A DNA stretch of 64,000 nt from AC-32 sp963736055 (GTDB taxonomy: Bacteria > Actinomycetota > Thermoleophilia > Gaiellales > Gaiellaceae): NCBI GenBank assembly GCA_963736055.1, contig CAVTNM010000008.1:186001-250000 (forward strand), given 5' to 3'. Under the pieces are notes generated by a model. The model worked only from the letters and a program-made list of their open reading frames with translations. It made no database searches and was not told the origin of the DNA. Of the stretch, positions 54,512-62,493 are shown piece after piece. The position numbers and the translations under genes were made by a program. How positions within the stretch are numbered: position 1 is the stretch's first letter; each line of letters starts with the position of its first letter.

Positions 54512-55266
54512 CCTGGGCGGTTGCGGTCCCAGACCAGGCGAAGGCCCTCGAGCGTCAGGAACGGGTCGACGCGGTCGAGCGTCCGGGCATGCGGGACGAT
54601 GAGGTCGGCGAGACCGCCGGTCGCGACGGTCTGCGCCTCCTCGCCGAGCTCGCCGCGGATGCGCTCCACGATGCCGTCGACCTGGCCGGCGAACCCGTAG
54701 ACGAGGCCCGACTGGAGGCTGGCCGCGGTGTTCTTCGCGATCACGGTCGGCGGCTCGACGAAGTCGACCTTGAAGAGCCGCGCCGCGCGCTGGAAGAGCG
54801 CGTCCATCGAGACCTCGATCCCGGGCGCGAGCACCCCGCCGACGTACTCCCCCTCTGCCGAGACGACGTCGAAGTTCGTCGAGGTGCCGAAGTCGACGAC
54901 GATGCACGGCGGCCCGTAACGGTCGACCGCCGCGACCGCGTTCGCGATCCGGTCGGGCCCGACCTCGCGGGGGTCGTCGTAGCGGATCGTCACGCCGGTC
55001 CTGATTCCAGGCCCGAGCTCGAGCAGCTCGGCGCGGGCGTACTCCGTCGCGAGCTCCTGGTAGGCGCGGTGGAGCTGCGGCACGGTCGAGGCAAGCGCGA
55101 TCCCGTCTACGCCAGCGAAGTCGAGGAAGGTCCCGTACAGCGCGCCGAGCTCGTCCCCGCTGCGGTTCCGCTCGGTCGCAATCCGCCAATGCTCCCGCAG
55201 GTCGGAGCCTTCGAAGAGGCCGAACACCGTCTGGGTGTTCCCCACATCGATCGCGAGAAGCGCCAT
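54508..55266 (-). CDS. coaX: Type III pantothenate kinase
   Basis: First step of coenzyme A synthesis, phosphorylating pantothenate. The 252 aa ASKHA-fold protein has LLAIDVGNTQTVFGLF at the N-terminus, the GPDRIANAVAA motif, VDFGTSTNFDVV, GGVLAPGIE and ATGGLADLI. These are the standard CoaX motifs. It is downstream of folK and DUF2469 on the same strand, after an 88 bp gap with GC-rich short hairpins. Confidence 0.96.
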   Translation of the reverse strand: MALLAIDVGNTQTVFGLFEGSDLREHWRIATERNRSGDELGALYGTFLDFAGVDGIALASTVPQLHRAYQELATEYARAELLELGPGIRTGVTIRYDDPREVGPDRIANAVAAVDRYGPPCIVVDFGTSTNFDVVSAEGEYVGGVLAPGIEVSMDALFQRAARLFKVDFVEPPTVIAKNTAASLQSGLVYGFAGQVDGIVERIRGELGEEAQTVATGGLADLIVPHARTLDRVDPFLTLEGLRLVWDRNRPG

Positions 55267-55354
55267 GCGCCCGACCCTACTCGACGGTTGGCGTCATCCC
55301 AGCGTGCAGCGGAGCGCCGAAGGCGCGGAGTCTGCGCGGGCTAGGCGCAGGCCG

Positions 55355-55720
55355 TTAAAGCTCGTCGTCCGACGACAGCGACTCGCCGATCCGCTCGGCC
55401 AGCGCCTCCGCCGTCAGGTTCGGCTCGTCGCCCTCGCCGCGGAGCTCTTCGACGGTCACGTCGCTCGAGGTGTACACCTCCGCGCGCGGGATGATCCGCG
55501 TCGGGCGGTTCTTGTCCCAGACCCACACGTCCTCCATCTTCAGGTGGAAGAACGGGTAGCTCGGCTGGGGCACGTACTGGAGGTCGAGACGGTTGCAGAG
55601 GTACGTCGCGTCCTGCGTCAGCACGCAGTAGCGAAAGAGGCTGAAGACCGCCGAGTACTCCTTCTTGAGCGTCAGTTCGAGCTCGGCCTCGAACTCGTCG
55701 AGCTCGTCGAGGTGAGACAT
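55355..55720 (-). CDS. DUF2469 family protein
   Basis: A 121 aa acidic cytoplasmic protein conserved in actinobacteria. ELELTLKKEYSAVFSLFRYC and DVWVWDKNRPTRIIPRAEVY match the family's central region, followed by DVTVEEL. Function unknown. Begins 7 bp after folK, so it is likely co-transcribed. Confidence 0.85.
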   Translation of the reverse strand: MSHLDELDEFEAELELTLKKEYSAVFSLFRYCVLTQDATYLCNRLDLQYVPQPSYPFFHLKMEDVWVWDKNRPTRIIPRAEVYTSSDVTVEELRGEGDEPNLTAEALAERIGESLSSDDEL

Positions 55721-55727
55721 AGCGGGA

Positions 55728-56186
55728 TCATAGCCCCGCCAACAGGGCCTGGACCGAGCCCCGCCCGGGAATCTCCAGCGCCGGATCCAGCTCTGCCAAC
55801 GGCTCCAGGGCGAAACGGCGCTCGTGCAGGCGCGGATGCGGGAGCGTCAGGCCTGGCTCGTCGAGGATCAGGTCGCCCACGAGAAGCAGGTCGAGGTCGA
55901 TCGTGCGTGGTCCGTAGCGCGGCCCATCGTCCCTGCGGCGGCCCAGTTGGCGCTCGATCGCGAGCAGGCGCTCGAGCAGCTCGCGGGGCGGCAGGTCCAC
56001 GTCGAGCTCGGCGGCGCCGTTCAGGAATCTCGGCTGTTCCTCGTAACCGACCGGGTCGGTCTGGCGCAGGCTCGAGACCGCGACGACCTCGATCCCCTCC
56101 TCGCTGTCGAGCAGCTCGAGCGCCGAGGCGACCAGCGCGCGCGAGTCGCCGAGGTTCGATCCGATGCCGACGAACGCCCTCGCCAC
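55728..56186 (-). CDS. folK: HPPK, 6-hydroxymethyl-7,8-dihydropterin pyrophosphokinase
   Basis: Adds pyrophosphate to hydroxymethyl-dihydropterin in folate synthesis. Start GTG 56184-56186 gives 152 aa, the usual size. AFVGIGSNLGDSRALV at the N-terminus, the pterin-site QPRFLNGAAEL, LLAIERQLGRRRDDG, and the signature RYGPRTIDLDLLL with LPHPRLHERRF are seen. It is separated from folP-folB by two subtilase genes on the other strand. Confidence 0.95.
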   Translation of the reverse strand: MARAFVGIGSNLGDSRALVASALELLDSEEGIEVVAVSSLRQTDPVGYEEQPRFLNGAAELDVDLPPRELLERLLAIERQLGRRRDDGPRYGPRTIDLDLLLVGDLILDEPGLTLPHPRLHERRFALEPLAELDPALEIPGRGSVQALLAGL

Positions 56187-56224
56187 ACGGCCATTGTTTC
56201 CGAGCGGCCCGCCGTGCTCGCAGC

Positions 56225-56230
56225 TACCGT
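56225..56230 (+). promoter_or_regulatory. Candidate -10 for subtilase 1
   Basis: TACCGT nine bases before GTG 56240. If transcription starts 7 bases later, the leader is only 2 bases. This supports GTG 56240 over GTG 56231. Confidence 0.4.
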
Positions 56231-56239
56231 GTGCGGGTC

Positions 56240-57892
56240 GTGCGCCTATTGACGTTGACTGCGGTGCTGTTTTTCGCATGGTGCGCACAGGCTCTCACCG
56301 CGCCGCTCGTCCATCCCGATGCGGCCGAGGTCGGTGCGCCTACGCCGGTCCGGCAGTCGCTGCAGGGGCTCCAGGCGTACCCGCGCACGCTCGTCGAGCT
56401 CGACCGCGTGCGGGGGCCGGCGGCTGCACCGATCCTGCGCAAGGCCGGCGGCGAGCTGATCGCGCCTCCGCTCCAGCTCTGGCGCCTGCCGAGCTGGACC
56501 GCGCAGCGCCTTCTTCCGGGGCTTCTTCGCCGCGGCCTTGTCCGCTCCGTGACGCCGGATGTGCCCATCGGGACTCAGCCGGGCAGCGAAGCGGGGTTCT
56601 TCAGCCAGTACACCGACCCGTTGTCGTCGTCGCAATGGTGGCCCTCCCACGTCGGCGCCGACCGCTTCACCGCGCCCGGGCCGGGGATACCGCTGACCAT
56701 GATCGACTCCGGCGTCGACCTGAAGCACGAGGAGTTCGCCAACCGGCCGAACACGATCCCGCTGAGCGCGATGAGCTTCGACGGGAACGACGAGGAGCTG
56801 CACGGCACCGCCACCGCCTCGGTCGCCGCCGCGCCCCAGAACGGCCTCGGCATCGTCGGCATCTACCCGCAGGCAAAGCTCCAGCTCTGGGATGCCAGCC
56901 CGAATGCTCAGCTGACCGTCGGCGACGAGATCGACGGCCTCTTCGCTGCTCGCCGCAGGGGCCGAAGCGTCGTCAACCTGAGCCTTGGCGGCTTCGACCG
57001 GATCCCGATCGAGGAGCACGCGATCATGAGCCTCTTCGAGAGCGGCTCGCTGATCGTCGCCTCGGCGGGGAACGACCGCGAGGACGGCAGCACCCCGTCC
57101 TACCCCGCGAGCTTTCCGCACGTCCTCACGGTCGGCGCCACCGACGAGCAGGACCGCGTGACCTCCTTCTCGAGCGCGTCGCAGGCGATGGACCTGGCCG
57201 CTCCGGGCCAGGACATCGAAGCGGCGCTTCCCACGGTGTTCGACCCGAGCGGCTACGGGTTCGTGGACGGGACGAGCTTCTCGGCGCCGCTGGTCTCGGG
57301 CGCGGCTGCGGCGATCTGGACTGATCGGCCCACGCTCACGAACACGCAGCTCTTCGAGGTGATGCGCCGTTCAGCGCGTGACATCGGAAAGCGAGGCTGG
57401 GACGCGGACAGCGGCTACGGCATCCTCGACCTGCCCGATGCACTGACCCGCCGCGCTCCCGCCGCCGACCTCCAGGAGCCGAACGAGGACGTCTACCTCG
57501 TGAAGCCGAACGGGCTCACGAAAGCGGGGCACGCGCCCCTGACGGGTAAGAGCCGGCTCCAGGCAAACGTCGGCGCCCAGCTCGAGCGGCAGGAGGATCC
57601 CGAGGATCTCTATCGCGTCTGGCTGCCCGCCCACGGCCGTCTCGTCGTCACCGCGAGGCCGACGGCGAACGTGACGCTCGAGGTCTGGGGCCGTCGCACG
57701 CATACCGTCTTCGAGCGCGGCAAGGCGGCCATTCGCGACCTGGTCGGCTCGTCGGCCCACGCCGGGCGCAGGTTCGAGCGAGTCACCTTGCGCGGCCGCG
57801 GCGTTGGTCAGTTCGTGTACGTGGACGTCTTCCTCGCCAAGAAGGTCGTCCGGGCCTCGTACTCGCTCAGCATCGCCCCCTCGTCGCAGTAG
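56240..57892 (+). CDS. Secreted subtilisin-like serine protease 1
   Basis: S8 family peptidase, 550 aa from GTG 56240. Signal peptide residues 1-22. An I9-like propeptide region (YPRTLVELDRVRGPA) covers about 45-110. Catalytic residues: Asp156 in MIDSGVD, His188 in ELHGTATAS, oxyanion Asn278 in SAGND, Ser346 in GTSFSAPLVSG. A C-terminal domain of about 130 residues beginning LQEPNEDVYLVKPNG looks like a pre-peptidase or beta-sandwich adhesion module. It has a tandem paralogue directly downstream. Substrate unknown. Confidence 0.93.
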   Translation: MRLLTLTAVLFFAWCAQALTAPLVHPDAAEVGAPTPVRQSLQGLQAYPRTLVELDRVRGPAAAPILRKAGGELIAPPLQLWRLPSWTAQRLLPGLLRRGLVRSVTPDVPIGTQPGSEAGFFSQYTDPLSSSQWWPSHVGADRFTAPGPGIPLTMIDSGVDLKHEEFANRPNTIPLSAMSFDGNDEELHGTATASVAAAPQNGLGIVGIYPQAKLQLWDASPNAQLTVGDEIDGLFAARRRGRSVVNLSLGGFDRIPIEEHAIMSLFESGSLIVASAGNDREDGSTPSYPASFPHVLTVGATDEQDRVTSFSSASQAMDLAAPGQDIEAALPTVFDPSGYGFVDGTSFSAPLVSGAAAAIWTDRPTLTNTQLFEVMRRSARDIGKRGWDADSGYGILDLPDALTRRAPAADLQEPNEDVYLVKPNGLTKAGHAPLTGKSRLQANVGAQLERQEDPEDLYRVWLPAHGRLVVTARPTANVTLEVWGRRTHTVFERGKAAIRDLVGSSAHAGRRFERVTLRGRGVGQFVYVDVFLAKKVVRASYSLSIAPSSQ

Positions 57893-57919
57893 TCACTAGG
57901 CGCCGGGCCACGGCCGCGT

Positions 57920-57925
57920 TAGGGT
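57920..57925 (+). promoter_or_regulatory. -10 element of subtilase 2, leaderless layout
   Basis: TAGGGT (TANNNT pattern) exactly 7 bases before TTG 57933, with no ribosome site between. This spacing is what a leaderless transcript needs. Confidence 0.5.
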
Positions 57926-57932
57926 CCTCTGG

Positions 57933-59582
57933 TTGCGTAGGTTTGCCGTGATCGGAGTCGTTGCGCTTGGTTGCTGCGGCTCCGTTGCGGCCTCGCCGCC
58001 GCCCTGGGGGCACCCCGTGCTACCCGGGCCGCTCCCGTCGCCCCGCGCGCTCCACGGCCTCGAGCTCTACCCGCGCACCCTCGTCGAGCTCGATCGCGTG
58101 AAGGGGCCCGCCCTCAGCGGGCGGATGCGGCGATCGGGAGGCGAGCTCGTCTCCCCACCGCTGAACGTCTGGCGGCTGCCGAGCACCCGGGCGCGAGGCC
58201 TGCTTCCCGGTCTGCTGAGAAGCGGTGCAGTTCGCTCAGTGACCCCGGACCGCCGGCTCGACGCGAGCCTCTGGGAGGGCCTCGGCCTCTCTGCGGCAAT
58301 GAGCGAGCCGCTCCGATCGACCGAATGGTGGATCCCGCACATCGGCGCCGACCGCTGGACGCCGCCCGGCCTGGGAGTGCCGCTGACCGTCGTCGACTCC
58401 GGCCTCGACGTCTCGCACGAGGAGTTCAGGCACCGGCCGAACACGAAGACGCTGAACAAGCAGATCCTCACCGACGACGAGTCGGAGCTGCACGGCACGG
58501 CCGTCTCTTCCGTCGCCGCGGCACCGGCGAACGGCGTCGGTGTCGTCGGCGTCTACCCGAGGGCGCGCCTGCGCAGCTTCGACATCAGCCCCCTGGGCCT
58601 GCCGACGATCTCGGACGAGCTGGCGGCCCTCGCCGCGGTCAGCGCGCAGGGGCGTGGGGTCGTCAACATCAGCTTCGGCGGCGCGACGTACTTCCCGATC
58701 GAGGAGCATGCGATCCTGGCCGCGATCGCTTCGGGCGCCCTCGTGGTCGCTGCCGCCGGCAACTTCCGGGAGATCCTCAGCCCGATCGAGTACCCCGCGA
58801 ACTTCCCGCACGTGCTCACCGTCGGAGCGACCGACGACACGGACCAGGTGACCGTCTTCTCCAGCGCCACTCCTGCCCTCGATCTCGCCGCCCCGGGCAA
58901 CGAGATCCCGGTCGCGGTGCCGCGGATGTTCGATCCCACGGGCTACGAGACCCTCAGCGGGACGAGCTTCTCGGCCCCGATGGTCGCGGGCGCTGCGGCC
59001 GCGATCTGGACGAGACGCCCGAAGCTTCGCCTGACGCAGATCTTCGAGGTGCTGCGGGCGAGCGCGCGGGACGTCGGCGATCCCGGACGCGACCCCGACA
59101 CCGGCTTCGGCATCCTGAACATCCCCAGGGCGCTGCACTACGCGGCGCCTCGAGCCGACCCGCAGGAGCCGAACGAGGACGTCTACCTGGTCAAGCCGAA
59201 CGGGATCTCGCGCCGCGGACACTTCCCTCTCACCGCGCCAGCCCGGCCACGGGCGGAGCTTCACGCCCGACTCGACTCGGCCGAGGACCCGGTCGACGTC
59301 TACCGCGTCTGGCTCCCGGCCAAAGGGAGGCTCGTCGCGACGGTGGCGACCAGCGACGACGTCAAGGTCGAAGCCTGGGGCGCCGCCACCAAGACCGTGT
59401 ACTCGACCGGGAGAGCGGAACGCCGGCACCTGCTGGGCAGCTCGTACGTGACCGGTGGGAGCACCGGCGCCCTCCTCATTCGTGGCCGCCAACCGGGACG
59501 GTACGTGTACCTGGACGTCTTCCTCGCGCCGGAGTTCGTCACCGGCTCGTACACGCTCAGGCTCGCGAACGTTCCGCAGTAG
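57933..59582 (+). CDS. Secreted subtilisin-like serine protease 2
   Basis: S8 family peptidase, 549 aa, TTG start. Signal peptide MRRFAVIGVVALGCCGSVAA. The propeptide block YPRTLVELDRVKGPA is nearly identical to that of subtilase 1. Catalytic Asp155 (VVDSGLD), His187 (ELHGTAVSS), Asn277 (AAAGN) and Ser345 (GTSFSAPMVAG) are all present. The C-terminal module again opens with PQEPNEDVYLVKPNG. It begins 40 bp after subtilase 1 and its end overlaps the folB gene on the other strand by 26 bp. Confidence 0.93.
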   Translation: MRRFAVIGVVALGCCGSVAASPPPWGHPVLPGPLPSPRALHGLELYPRTLVELDRVKGPALSGRMRRSGGELVSPPLNVWRLPSTRARGLLPGLLRSGAVRSVTPDRRLDASLWEGLGLSAAMSEPLRSTEWWIPHIGADRWTPPGLGVPLTVVDSGLDVSHEEFRHRPNTKTLNKQILTDDESELHGTAVSSVAAAPANGVGVVGVYPRARLRSFDISPLGLPTISDELAALAAVSAQGRGVVNISFGGATYFPIEEHAILAAIASGALVVAAAGNFREILSPIEYPANFPHVLTVGATDDTDQVTVFSSATPALDLAAPGNEIPVAVPRMFDPTGYETLSGTSFSAPMVAGAAAAIWTRRPKLRLTQIFEVLRASARDVGDPGRDPDTGFGILNIPRALHYAAPRADPQEPNEDVYLVKPNGISRRGHFPLTAPARPRAELHARLDSAEDPVDVYRVWLPAKGRLVATVATSDDVKVEAWGAATKTVYSTGRAERRHLLGSSYVTGGSTGALLIRGRQPGRYVYLDVFLAPEFVTGSYTLRLANVPQ

Positions 59583-59910
59583 CCGCGGTGTAGTCGACCG
59601 GCGCGTCGAGCCGCACGGCCGGCTTGCGCACGCGCACGCGGGCCCGCTCGAGCGGGAAGCGCTCGAGCAGCGCGCCCGCGACGGCGCCCGCCATCGACTC
59701 CAGCAGCTGGAACTGCGTCCCGTCGGAGACCGCCTGCACGACCTCCACGACCTCGCGGTAGTCGACGGTCTCCTCGATGCTGTCGTTCGCCGGCTCTTCG
59801 AGCTCGAGCTCGAGGTCGTAGACGAACGGCTGCTCGGTCTCGCGCTCCCAGTCGTCCACCCCGTGCGTTCCCGGGATCTCGAGCCCGGCGAGCTCGACGA
59901 GCACGGTCAT
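59557..59910 (-). CDS. folB: Dihydroneopterin aldolase
   Basis: Cleaves dihydroneopterin to hydroxymethyl-dihydropterin in folate synthesis. The 117 aa protein matches FolB length with VLVELAGLEIPGTHGVDDWE at the N-terminus (the pterin-site region), DSIEETVDYREVVEVV and the C-terminal VRVRKP motif. Start ATG 59908-59910 overlaps the folP stop (ATGA). Confidence 0.92.
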   Translation of the reverse strand: MTVLVELAGLEIPGTHGVDDWERETEQPFVYDLELELEEPANDSIEETVDYREVVEVVQAVSDGTQFQLLESMAGAVAGALLERFPLERARVRVRKPAVRLDAPVDYTAATAERSRA

Positions 59911-60746
59911 GCGAATGCCGCCCGGGCGGCGGCGAGGGCCTCGACGTGCTCCCTGACGTCGTGTGCGCGGAGGATCGTCGCGCCGCGCTCGTAGGCCGCG
60001 ACGGCCGCCCCCACGCTCGCGGCCACCGAGCCGGTCGTCGCGTTCGGGTCGCCGAGCAACTTGCCCAGCGAGCTCTTGCGGGAGAAGCCGATCGCGACAG
60101 GTCGTCCGAGCGCGGTCAGCTCGTCCAGGCGCCGCAGCAACTCGAAGTTCTGCTCCGTCGTCTTGCCGAAGCCGATCCCGGGATCGAGGCAGACGAGCTC
60201 TTCGGAGATCCCGGCCTCGACCGCGAACGCCAGCCGCTCCTCCAGGAAGGCCGCCACCTCCGAGACGACGTCGTCGTAGCGGGGATCGTCCTGCATCGTC
60301 CGCGGCTCGCCCCGCATGTGCATCAGGCAGAGGTAGGCGCCGGTCGCCGCGACCACTCCGGGCAGCTCGGGATCGCCACGGAGTGCCGTGACATCGTTCA
60401 CGAGCTCTGCCCCGAGCTCGAGCGCAGCCGCGGCGACGCGAGCCTTCGAGGTGTCGATCGAGATCGGGACCTTCCCGGCCAGCCCCTCGAGGACGGGCAC
60501 CACACGCCGCAGCTCCTCGTCCGCGTCCACACCGGCGGAGCCGGGGCGCGTGGACTCGCCGCCGACGTCCACGATCGCCGCGCCCTCGTCATGGAGCCGC
60601 AGCGCCGCCGCAACCGCCGTCACGGGCTCGAAGTTGACTCCGCCGTCGGAGAACGAGTCCGGGGTCACGTTGACGACGCCCATCACGGAGGGCCGCGGGA
60701 AACGCTGGTCGATCGGCAGTCGGGTCACGTGGATACTTTGCCCCAT
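59907..60746 (-). CDS. folP: Dihydropteroate synthase
   Basis: Joins p-aminobenzoate to the pterin pyrophosphate; target of sulfonamides. The 279 aa TIM barrel has VMGVVNVTPDSFSDGG, VDVGGESTRPGS, IDTSKARVAAAAL, the LMHMRGEPRTMQ region and GFSRKSSLGKLLG. The ATG at 60744-60746 overlaps head-to-head with the ATG of the divergent ABC gene in one CATG. GTG 60726-60728 is a possible alternative start. Confidence 0.95.
   Translation of the reverse strand: MGQSIHVTRLPIDQRFPRPSVMGVVNVTPDSFSDGGVNFEPVTAVAAALRLHDEGAAIVDVGGESTRPGSAGVDADEELRRVVPVLEGLAGKVPISIDTSKARVAAAALELGAELVNDVTALRGDPELPGVVAATGAYLCLMHMRGEPRTMQDDPRYDDVVSEVAAFLEERLAFAVEAGISEELVCLDPGIGFGKTTEQNFELLRRLDELTALGRPVAIGFSRKSSLGKLLGDPNATTGSVAASVGAAVAAYERGATILRAHDVREHVEALAAARAAFA
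60732..60737 (+). promoter_or_regulatory. -10 element of the ABC exporter operon, leaderless layout
   Basis: GATACT, 7 bases before ATG 60745, no ribosome site. It lies inside the first codons of folP on the other strand, so the two promoters must overlap the opposite genes. Confidence 0.45.
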
Positions 60747-62493
60747 GGGGGAACGCGAGGCACGCCGCGGAGCGGCGTGGCGATACGTGCGCGCGATCGT
60801 GCGCGAGCAGTCGGGCGGCGTGACCGGCGCGGTCGTCTCCGGCCTGCTCTGGCAGGCGGGTGCAGTAGGTGCGCCGCTCGTCGTCAAGTACGCGATCGAC
60901 AACGGGATCGTCACCGGCGACCACCACGCGCTGCTGCTGTGGCTGCTCGCGCTGCTCACCGTCGGGCTGCTCGAGGTCGGCGCGGGCGGGTTCCGCCACA
61001 TCTATGCGATCCGGAACCGCTCACAGTCGGACGCACGCGTCCGGGACGCGCTCTTCGCGCACGCGCTGCGCCTGGATGCCGCCTACCACGACCGCGTCGG
61101 CCCCGGCGAGCTGCTGAGCCGTGCGTCGTCCGACTCGCAGCACATCGCGAGGATGATGGACGCGATCGGCCACACGATCGGCTACGTGCTCACCGTCGTC
61201 GCGGTCGCGGTCGTGATGCTCGTGCTCGACGCCAAGCTGGCGCTGGTCGTACTGATCCCTCTGCCGATCGTCGCCCTGGCGGCATGGCTCTACTCGCGCC
61301 GCTACGACGCCGGCACTCAGCGGCTCCAGGAGGCGTGGGGCCAGGCGTCGACGCTCGTCGAGGAGACGGTGAGCGGAATCCGCGTGGTCAAGGGCCTCGG
61401 CGCCGGCGAGGCGCTGTCGGCTCGGTTCCGGGACCGGAGCGACGAGGTGCTGCGCCGCGCGCTCGACCTGGCTCGGCTCGACGCGGTCTTCAATCCGTTT
61501 CTCGAGATGCTGCCGCTCGTCGGAATCGCGGCCGTGCTCTGGCTCGGGGGGCGCAGCGTGATCGCAGGCGACCTCTCGCTGGGGTCGTTCGTTGCCTTCA
61601 ACGCGTACGTCGTGATGCTCGTCTGGCCGCTGCGGGTGCTCGGCCAGCGGGTCACGACGCTGCAGAAGGCGCTCGCCGCGAGTGGACGGATCGCCGAGGT
61701 GCTCGAGGCTGAGCCTCGGCTCCGCGAGCCCCGCCATCCGCTCGAGCTCGAGCGCCCTCCGCGCGGCGACGTCGAGCTGGTCGGCGTCCGGTTCGGGCAC
61801 GAGGGCGACCACGCCGTCCTCGACGGCCTCGATCTCCACGTCGCCCCCGGCGAGTCGCTTGCGCTCGTGGGCCCTACGGGCTCGGGCAAGAGCACCGTCG
61901 CCGGCCTGCTGGCCCGTCTCTACGACCCCGAGCAAGGCCGCGTGCTGCTCGACGGGCTCGACCTCCGCGATCTGCGCCTCGCAGACGTCCGGCGCTCGGT
62001 CGCGCTCGTGTTCGAGGACACGTTCCTCTTCAGCGAGAGCGTGGCCGAGAACATCCGCGTGGGCCGCCCCGAGGCCGCAGACGAGGACGTAGAGCGCGCC
62101 GCCGAGCTGGCGGGCGCGGCGACGTTCATCGCCGCCCTCCCCGAGGGCTACGACACGGTGCTCGGCGAGCACGGCTTCTCGCTCTCCGGCGGGCAGCGCC
62201 AGCGAATCGCGATCGCGCGCGCGATCATCGCCGACCCCACCGTTCTGGTGCTCGACGACGCGACCTCGGCGGTCGACGCGACGAAGGAGCATGAGATCCG
62301 CGCACAGCTTGCGACCGTCATGCAGGGGCGCACGACACTGGTGATCGCCCACCGTCCCGCGACGATCGCGCTCGCCGACCGCGTCGCCGTGCTCGAGGCC
62401 GGACGAATCGTCGAGGAGGGCACCCACGAGGAGCTCTTGCGCCGCTCCCCGCGTTACCGCGCCCTGCTCGCGCTCGAGAGCGAGGCCGCATGA
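60745..62493 (+). CDS. ABC exporter half-transporter 1
   Basis: Membrane-spanning domain plus ATPase in one 582 aa chain, type IV (exporter) fold. Six helices lie in residues 25-300 (for example VLTVVAVAVVMLVLDAKLAL). The ATPase has Walker A GPTGSGKSTVA, Q-loop region VFEDTFLFSESVAENI (Glu instead of Gln), signature LSGGQRQRIAIARAI, Walker B VLVLDDATSAVD, in which Asp replaces the catalytic Glu, and the His switch IAHRPA. The Asp at the catalytic position suggests the degenerate partner of a heterodimer. Stop overlaps the next start (ATGA). Confidence 0.93.
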   Translation: MGEREARRGAAWRYVRAIVREQSGGVTGAVVSGLLWQAGAVGAPLVVKYAIDNGIVTGDHHALLLWLLALLTVGLLEVGAGGFRHIYAIRNRSQSDARVRDALFAHALRLDAAYHDRVGPGELLSRASSDSQHIARMMDAIGHTIGYVLTVVAVAVVMLVLDAKLALVVLIPLPIVALAAWLYSRRYDAGTQRLQEAWGQASTLVEETVSGIRVVKGLGAGEALSARFRDRSDEVLRRALDLARLDAVFNPFLEMLPLVGIAAVLWLGGRSVIAGDLSLGSFVAFNAYVVMLVWPLRVLGQRVTTLQKALAASGRIAEVLEAEPRLREPRHPLELERPPRGDVELVGVRFGHEGDHAVLDGLDLHVAPGESLALVGPTGSGKSTVAGLLARLYDPEQGRVLLDGLDLRDLRLADVRRSVALVFEDTFLFSESVAENIRVGRPEAADEDVERAAELAGAATFIAALPEGYDTVLGEHGFSLSGGQRQRIAIARAIIADPTVLVLDDATSAVDATKEHEIRAQLATVMQGRTTLVIAHRPATIALADRVAVLEAGRIVEEGTHEELLRRSPRYRALLALESEAA

